27,444 nucleotides of DNA from JBCDBD01 sp039184335 (GTDB lineage Bacteria; Bacteroidota; Bacteroidia; Flavobacteriales; Flavobacteriaceae). The DNA lies in NCBI GenBank assembly GCA_039184335.1, contig JBCDBD010000039.1, forward strand, positions 1-27,444, read 5' to 3'. The notes beneath the pieces were generated by a model that saw nothing but the letters and a program-made list of their open reading frames with translations, searched no databases and had not been told where the DNA came from. The first letter of the stretch is position 1; each line of letters begins with the position of its first letter. Shown piece after piece: positions 23,423 through 27,444 of this stretch. A program made the position numbers and the translations under genes.

Positions 23423-24589
23423 CTAAACAAAATTATCGGAAGATAACTCCTTGATGAGGCTTTGTAACATTTCTACTCCTTTTGACAATTGTTCTTTCGC
23501 AATGAATTCATCGGCCCGATGCGCTTGTGCAATGGAACCGGGTCCACAAATGGCGGATTGAAAGCCTTCATTGGCAAATTGCCCAGCTTCAGCGGCATAG
23601 GAAACGGTATCCCATTTAGAGTTGCCAGAAATCTTTTTGATCAGCTGCACCACATCATCATCAACCTTGGTATCTAAATGGGGCACCGGAGGGTGATTTT
23701 CCACAGTCTTTATGGAAAAATCGGGAAAGATGTTTTGCAATTCCTTCTCGCGCTGTCGGCAATGCGCTTCAAATTCAGTAACAATACTTGTTACGCTATC
23801 CATGGGAATAGTGCGTAAATCCCAATAAAAATATGCCTTGTCTGCAATGACATTTGGGGCAATGCCCCCATTCACCAAGCCAATATGAATACTGGAGTGT
23901 GGTGGATAAAAACGGTTGTCTAACCGGTTAGCGGCAATCAGTCGGTCCATTTTATTTTCCAACCAAAGAATGAGACGCATGGCTTCATGAATGGCGCTCA
24001 CCTCTTGTTTGATGCGACTGCTGTGGCCTGCAGAGCCATTGACGTAGGTTTCCAAAATATAGATTCCTTTTTGGCCAATAATGGGTTCCATTAATGAAGG
24101 CTCACCAATTAGGGCATATTTCGGGGTCTCCCTATAATGTGTTTTAATGTTTTGGGCCAACTCGGGTGCAGCCAAACACCCTATTTCCTCATCATAGGAG
24201 AAGGCAAAATAGAGCGGCTTTTTTAAATCAGCCTTGACCATATTGGGCAAAGCGGTCAAACAACAGGCCAAGAAGCCCTTCATATCACAGGAACCCCTAC
24301 CGTACAATTTTCCATCGCCTTTATCGGTAAGGACGAAGGGATCGGTAGTCCAATCCTGTCCTTCCACAGGTACTACGTCCATATGCCCCGAAAGAATGAC
24401 ACCTCCGTCCACGGCCGGACCTATTCTACAGTGTAATGAGGCTTTGTTCCCTTCTTCATTAGGAACCAAATGTACGGTAACACCATACGATTCTATATAT
24501 TCTTTGATCCAATATAGGATGCTGATATTGCTTTCTCCCCCCAGAACGGGAAAGGAAACGAGTTTGGCCAGTAATTCTTCAACATTCAT
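23423..24589 (-). CDS. M20-family deacylase/peptidase, ArgE-like
   Basis: A 388-residue cytosolic metallohydrolase of the acetylornithine deacetylase/succinyl-diaminopimelate desuccinylase family. Metal ligands lie in SGHMDVVP, GRGSCDMKG and YDEEIGC, and the lid/dimer domain follows with GSAGHSSRIKQEVSAI. I use the ATG at 24589; a TTG six bases upstream is possible. The best match is ArgE-type acetylornithine deacetylase, but the neighbours (YfcC transporter, M19 dipeptidase) suggest hydrolysis of an imported N-acyl amino acid or peptide rather than arginine synthesis. The start lies six bases after the transporter stop. Confidence 0.9.
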   Translation of the reverse strand: MNVEELLAKLVSFPVLGGESNISILYWIKEYIESYGVTVHLVPNEEGNKASLHCRIGPAVDGGVILSGHMDVVPVEGQDWTTDPFVLTDKGDGKLYGRGSCDMKGFLACCLTALPNMVKADLKKPLYFAFSYDEEIGCLAAPELAQNIKTHYRETPKYALIGEPSLMEPIIGQKGIYILETYVNGSAGHSSRIKQEVSAIHEAMRLILWLENKMDRLIAANRLDNRFYPPHSSIHIGLVNGGIAPNVIADKAYFYWDLRTIPMDSVTSIVTEFEAHCRQREKELQNIFPDFSIKTVENHPPVPHLDTKVDDDVVQLIKKISGNSKWDTVSYAAEAGQFANEGFQSAICGPGSIAQAHRADEFIAKEQLSKGVEMLQSLIKELSSDNFV

Positions 24590-24595
24590 GTTCAA

Positions 24596-25999
24596 TTAGC
24601 TATAATTGGTTGCTACTGCTACGGTCAAGGCGAGAAATGCCAGAATTAAGAGCAGTATTAAAACAGGAAAAATAAAGCGAATCCAACGGTCAATCGGTAC
24701 TCGACACATGCTGAGCATGGCTATGAGTCCACCAAGTGTCGGATTCATGAGATTGGAAAGTCCATCTCCTATTTGAAATGCCAAAATAGTGATTTGCCGT
24801 GTGAGACCCAGTGATTCCCCTAAAGGAAGCATTACCGGCAATGTGGCCAGTGCTTGTCCGCTTCCAGAAGGGATAAAAAAGTTAATGACCGATTGCGAAA
24901 TGGACATACAAATCGCTGAAGCGTATAAAGGCAAACCTTCCAATAGGTTGGAGAGCTGATACGAAATGGTATCGCCTATGTTCCCCATTTCCATCAATAC
25001 TTTGATTGTCGTGGCAAAACCTACCATAAATGCGCCAGGTGCCGCTAGGGCAACAGCACGCAGTACAGTTTCGCTCATCGTGGTAGCACTCATGTTTGAC
25101 ACCAAGCCACAGAGCAGGGCAACCATCAAAAAAACCGCTGAAAGCTCATTGATGTGCCAGTCTAAATTAAAAACTCCGTATAAAATGGCCAGTAGCCCCA
25201 AAATAAAAACCCCAATGACCAACCAATTTTTTAGACTTAAAGCATAGTCCTGTATGGGTCGGGATAAGGCGAGGTTGTTGGTGTTCAGACCCTTTGCCAA
25301 ACTTTTATGTGGGTCCGCTACTATTTTTTTAAAGTATCGAACATTGTAGAATGCCATGATACCCAAGCCTAAAAAACACAAAACACTACGTAGGGGGGCT
25401 CCAGAAAACATAGGAAGCTCGGCCAATTGATGTCCGGTACCCACCGTATAGGGGTTGATGGGGGACAATCCGAAACCAATCGTCATTGCGCCTACAGAAA
25501 TACCTGCTGCTAAAATCAAATCACCGCCCAAGGCCAGACTAAGTACTGCAGCAATGGGCACCATGGCAATGTTATTCTCATAGCCTACGGCAACCCCCAA
25601 CAGCCCATAAATAAAGGTCATAATGACGATAATTAGGTTTTTGCGCTGCAAGCCCAATCTTTTGATCAATGTACCAACGGCATTTTCTACGGCCTTTGAT
25701 TTTTCCATGAACCCAAACATGATACCGCCAGCCAAAACAATGAAAATAATTTCCACTGCTGCTTTAAAACCAAGTGGAATGGCCTTGAACATATTCAATA
25801 TGCCAATAGGTGTTGAAGCAATCGTTTGATAAGAGTTTGGCACTACGGTGCTTCGCCCATCGACAAGTATTCTTTCGTAGGTGCCTGCGGGAAGGATATA
25901 GGTGAATAAGGTTACCAGAACGATAATACCGAACAACATGGTTATTGCATGTGGAATGCGCTTCGTAAACGAAAGCCTTTTTGATTTTAATTTGCCCAT
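24596..25999 (-). CDS. YfcC-family (DcuC superfamily) membrane transporter
   Basis: A 467-residue polytopic carrier with about eleven to twelve hydrophobic segments. The family pattern is seen in the first membrane block (PHAITMLFGIIVLVTLFTYILPAGTYER), in GVAVGYENNIAMVPIAAVLS, in GFGLSPINPYTVGTGHQLAEL and in INFFIPSGSGQALATLPVMLPLGE. YfcC-type proteins are annotated as basic amino acid or short-chain acid carriers, with few direct data. Since it is followed at once by two amidohydrolases, I infer import of a peptide-like or N-acylated amino acid. No signal peptide. Confidence 0.9.
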   Translation of the reverse strand: MGKLKSKRLSFTKRIPHAITMLFGIIVLVTLFTYILPAGTYERILVDGRSTVVPNSYQTIASTPIGILNMFKAIPLGFKAAVEIIFIVLAGGIMFGFMEKSKAVENAVGTLIKRLGLQRKNLIIVIMTFIYGLLGVAVGYENNIAMVPIAAVLSLALGGDLILAAGISVGAMTIGFGLSPINPYTVGTGHQLAELPMFSGAPLRSVLCFLGLGIMAFYNVRYFKKIVADPHKSLAKGLNTNNLALSRPIQDYALSLKNWLVIGVFILGLLAILYGVFNLDWHINELSAVFLMVALLCGLVSNMSATTMSETVLRAVALAAPGAFMVGFATTIKVLMEMGNIGDTISYQLSNLLEGLPLYASAICMSISQSVINFFIPSGSGQALATLPVMLPLGESLGLTRQITILAFQIGDGLSNLMNPTLGGLIAMLSMCRVPIDRWIRFIFPVLILLLILAFLALTVAVATNYS

Positions 26000-26040
26000 T
26001 GCCCTTCTCTAGGACGGCTTTTCATACGTAGCCATTCCCA

Positions 26041-26538
26041 TTAATTTCGGCTAAAATATTCAGTGCAAACCAAATCTGAATAGATTTTGTTAAATATATT
26101 TTTCTGTTTATTATAAATTTTACCCTCTATATTGATTTTCCCCACGTTCAAACAGTTCAATTCACTCATTAATTCCTTGATTTTCTTGTTGAGGTAATAC
26201 GAAAGAACAATGGATTGACGATTGTACTCGCTGCATAAAACTTCTGAATGTTGCTTTTGTCTTGAAATTTCTGCGTAAAAATTGCCTAAACCCCTTATTT
26301 GGGAAAAATGTCGATTCCCCATGGCATCTTTGATTATTGGATTGGCATCTGACAGCACAAAAAAGATTTCTTGAATATCATGCTTTAAAAGCAAACCTTT
26401 GATGTGACCCATGGTATCTTTATCAAATACCACAGAATTACCGAGTGAGGTATAGAAGTAATTGCAACTGCCAAAGGCCCCATTAATGGTAGGTTCGATA
26501 CCATCGGTGGGGCATACGAAATATAAGTGTCTTGGCAT
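26041..26538 (-). CDS. probable degenerate beta-carbonic-anhydrase-like protein
   Basis: A 165-residue cytosolic protein. Its first 70 residues follow the beta-carbonic-anhydrase order: LYFVCPTDGIEP (cf. CxDxR..PE), SCNYFYTSLGNSVVF (cf. the RxAGN segment), a helix, then QEIFFVLSDANPI (cf. IIVxGHxxCG). Cys9 and Asp12 are kept but the His and second Cys of the zinc site are missing, so it is probably not an active anhydrase. The last 60 residues are Lys/Asn-rich. It sits 46 bases after the LCIB-type gene and may be its partner. This relation is my own pattern reading and needs a profile check; otherwise the gene is hypothetical. Confidence 0.6.
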   Translation of the reverse strand: MPRHLYFVCPTDGIEPTINGAFGSCNYFYTSLGNSVVFDKDTMGHIKGLLLKHDIQEIFFVLSDANPIIKDAMGNRHFSQIRGLGNFYAEISRQKQHSEVLCSEYNRQSIVLSYYLNKKIKELMSELNCLNVGKINIEGKIYNKQKNIFNKIYSDLVCTEYFSRN

Positions 26539-26584
26539 TGGTTCAGTTCAACCCTATTAAACAAAACGTCCCTACAAAGGGGTG

Positions 26585-27298
26585 CTATAGGTCATTGACC
26601 TCAATCACTTCGAAGTTTTTGGCCACAAAATAATCATCCAATCCATAATCAGTGTTGATGATGATTCCACCTAAAAGGGTCACTTTATCAACATGGAACT
26701 CATCTTTGCACGATTTTATGTGCTCATGGATTTTTTTGTCGATGATTTCATAGGTTGCTTCGGTAATTGCCTTTTCCTTATTTGGGCTATCCAATATTTC
26801 TTCACGATAAGGCAACAGACTTTCCTCAAGCTTCATTTGTTGGTAATCATCATCATTTAGCACGGGCCTATAACCGCTATCATGAAAACGACTTAGTGCC
26901 AACATTAATGCTCCACAAGAGTTACCGGTTTCTTCTTGACGAGGGCGATACATTTTTCCCAAATCCCCATCAAGGGTAATTCCAATATGGGGGCCATAAA
27001 AAATAAAGGCACTGCCCGCATCTGGAATATGGTGGGCAAAAGCCGTCATACCCGTTTGTCCGGCAAAAGGCAATCCACCCAGTCCTCCCATAATAAATGG
27101 TCCAAACAGTACATTGAAGAATGTCGTGGAAGGCACATTAATATCATCTGAACATACCGAAGTGGCCATCAGTACTTTCGAAATGTCGATTTGGTGCTCA
27201 ATTTGCATTTTTCCCAGGTAATGGATAGAGGTATCCTTGGCATCCATGGCTTTTGGAAAATGCCCTTTTACAATGTCATCAAATTTACGTTGTAGCAT
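26585..27298 (-). CDS. LCIB-family carbonic anhydrase-like protein
   Basis: A 237-residue protein matching the limiting-CO2-inducible B (LCIB) family: SVCSDDIN (Cys49, Asp51), FGPFIMGGLGGLPFAGQTGMTAFAHHIPDAG (70-95, with His89/His90), FYGPHIGITLDGDLGKM and NSCGALM (Cys128). LCIB proteins are a structural group of beta-type carbonic anhydrases with a Cys-His-Cys zinc site; Cys49, His89 or 90 and Cys128 are the candidates here. The reaction would be CO2/bicarbonate exchange. No signal peptide. It is the first gene of a long minus-strand run, upstream of the degenerate beta-CA-like gene and the YfcC transporter. Bacteria use several carbonic anhydrase types; the one here may supply bicarbonate for growth in air. 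Confidence 0.85.
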   Translation of the reverse strand: MLQRKFDDIVKGHFPKAMDAKDTSIHYLGKMQIEHQIDISKVLMATSVCSDDINVPSTTFFNVLFGPFIMGGLGGLPFAGQTGMTAFAHHIPDAGSAFIFYGPHIGITLDGDLGKMYRPRQEETGNSCGALMLALSRFHDSGYRPVLNDDDYQQMKLEESLLPYREEILDSPNKEKAITEATYEIIDKKIHEHIKSCKDEFHVDKVTLLGGIIINTDYGLDDYFVAKNFEVIEVNDL

Positions 27299-27330
27299 AA
27301 TTATTTATTATCAAGTTAAAGGTTAAAACC

Positions 27331-27347
27331 CTGCAATTTTATTGCAG
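27331..27347. promoter_or_regulatory. inverted repeat upstream of the LCIB-type gene
   Basis: CTGCAA (27331-27336), five-base centre TTTTA, TTGCAG (27342-27347), a perfect 6-bp inverted repeat 33 bases before the start codon. On the minus strand the interior reads TAAAATTG, one base from TAnnTTTG, so it may be an operator over the promoter. The remaining bases to the window end hold no gene I can support. Confidence 0.35.
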
Positions 27348-27444
27348 TTACTTTTAGTTTCTATGAATATTTTAGATTTACCGAATGTCTGACTACCGCA
27401 GGAATTCACATTCGACAAGTAATATAAGTTGCCACATAGTTTGG

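Overview
The window looks like a chromosome segment of a Bacteroidota bacterium, most likely a marine member of the Flavobacteriaceae. The clues are the family content (TIGR02757-type protein, DUF6702-like protein, membrane-anchored HTH regulators of the Bacteroidota type, exported S10 peptidase), the many signal peptides and lipoproteins, and promoter-like TAnnTTTG -7 boxes instead of sigma70 -10 boxes. By eye the GC content is in the low forties. I saw no tRNA, rRNA, CRISPR array, insertion sequence or phage gene.

Left part (1-9632): a cytosolic leucine-rich-repeat protein of unknown role; a convergent pair encoding an exported S10 serine carboxypeptidase-like enzyme and a small exported protein; a Tat-exported Gfo/Idh/MocA oxidoreductase; a decayed exported DinB-like gene (one frameshift plus one stop); and a three-gene island in which a lipoprotein serine hydrolase and a LamG-like exported protein are divergent from a membrane-spanning HTH regulator that itself carries a LamG-like outer domain.

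Middle part (9767-14454): a TIGR02757-family protein behind a LolD-like ATPase, then an msrA-folE pair with overlapping stop and start, a small membrane protein and a PhoD-like phosphatase.

Metal island (14506-20911, possibly to 22083): this is the most interesting region. A 23-bp perfect palindrome (15653-15675) sits between two divergent transcription units and overlaps the TTG (-33) elements of a matched pair of TATTTTTG promoters. To the left run a MerC-like membrane protein and a second zinc-type GTP cyclohydrolase I. To the right run an ABC ATPase, an FtsX-type permease with a 25-histidine extracytoplasmic loop, two paralogous exported small proteins sharing a PMASCFFCG motif, a Fur-superfamily regulator with two CxxC pairs (Zur-like) and an exported metallophosphatase. 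I infer a zinc-responsive, Zur-controlled system related in plan to the zinc-repressed ABC operons of Vibrio (Zrg) and Pseudomonas (PA4063-PA4066), but with the His-rich element built into the permease.

Right part (20985-27298, all minus strand): closely spaced genes for an LCIB-type carbonic anhydrase, a degenerate beta-carbonic-anhydrase-like protein, a YfcC-family transporter, an M20 deacylase/peptidase, an M19 dipeptidase lipoprotein, a DUF6702-like exported protein and a HupE/UreJ-type membrane protein. The transporter and two peptidases suggest uptake and hydrolysis of small peptides or acylated amino acids.
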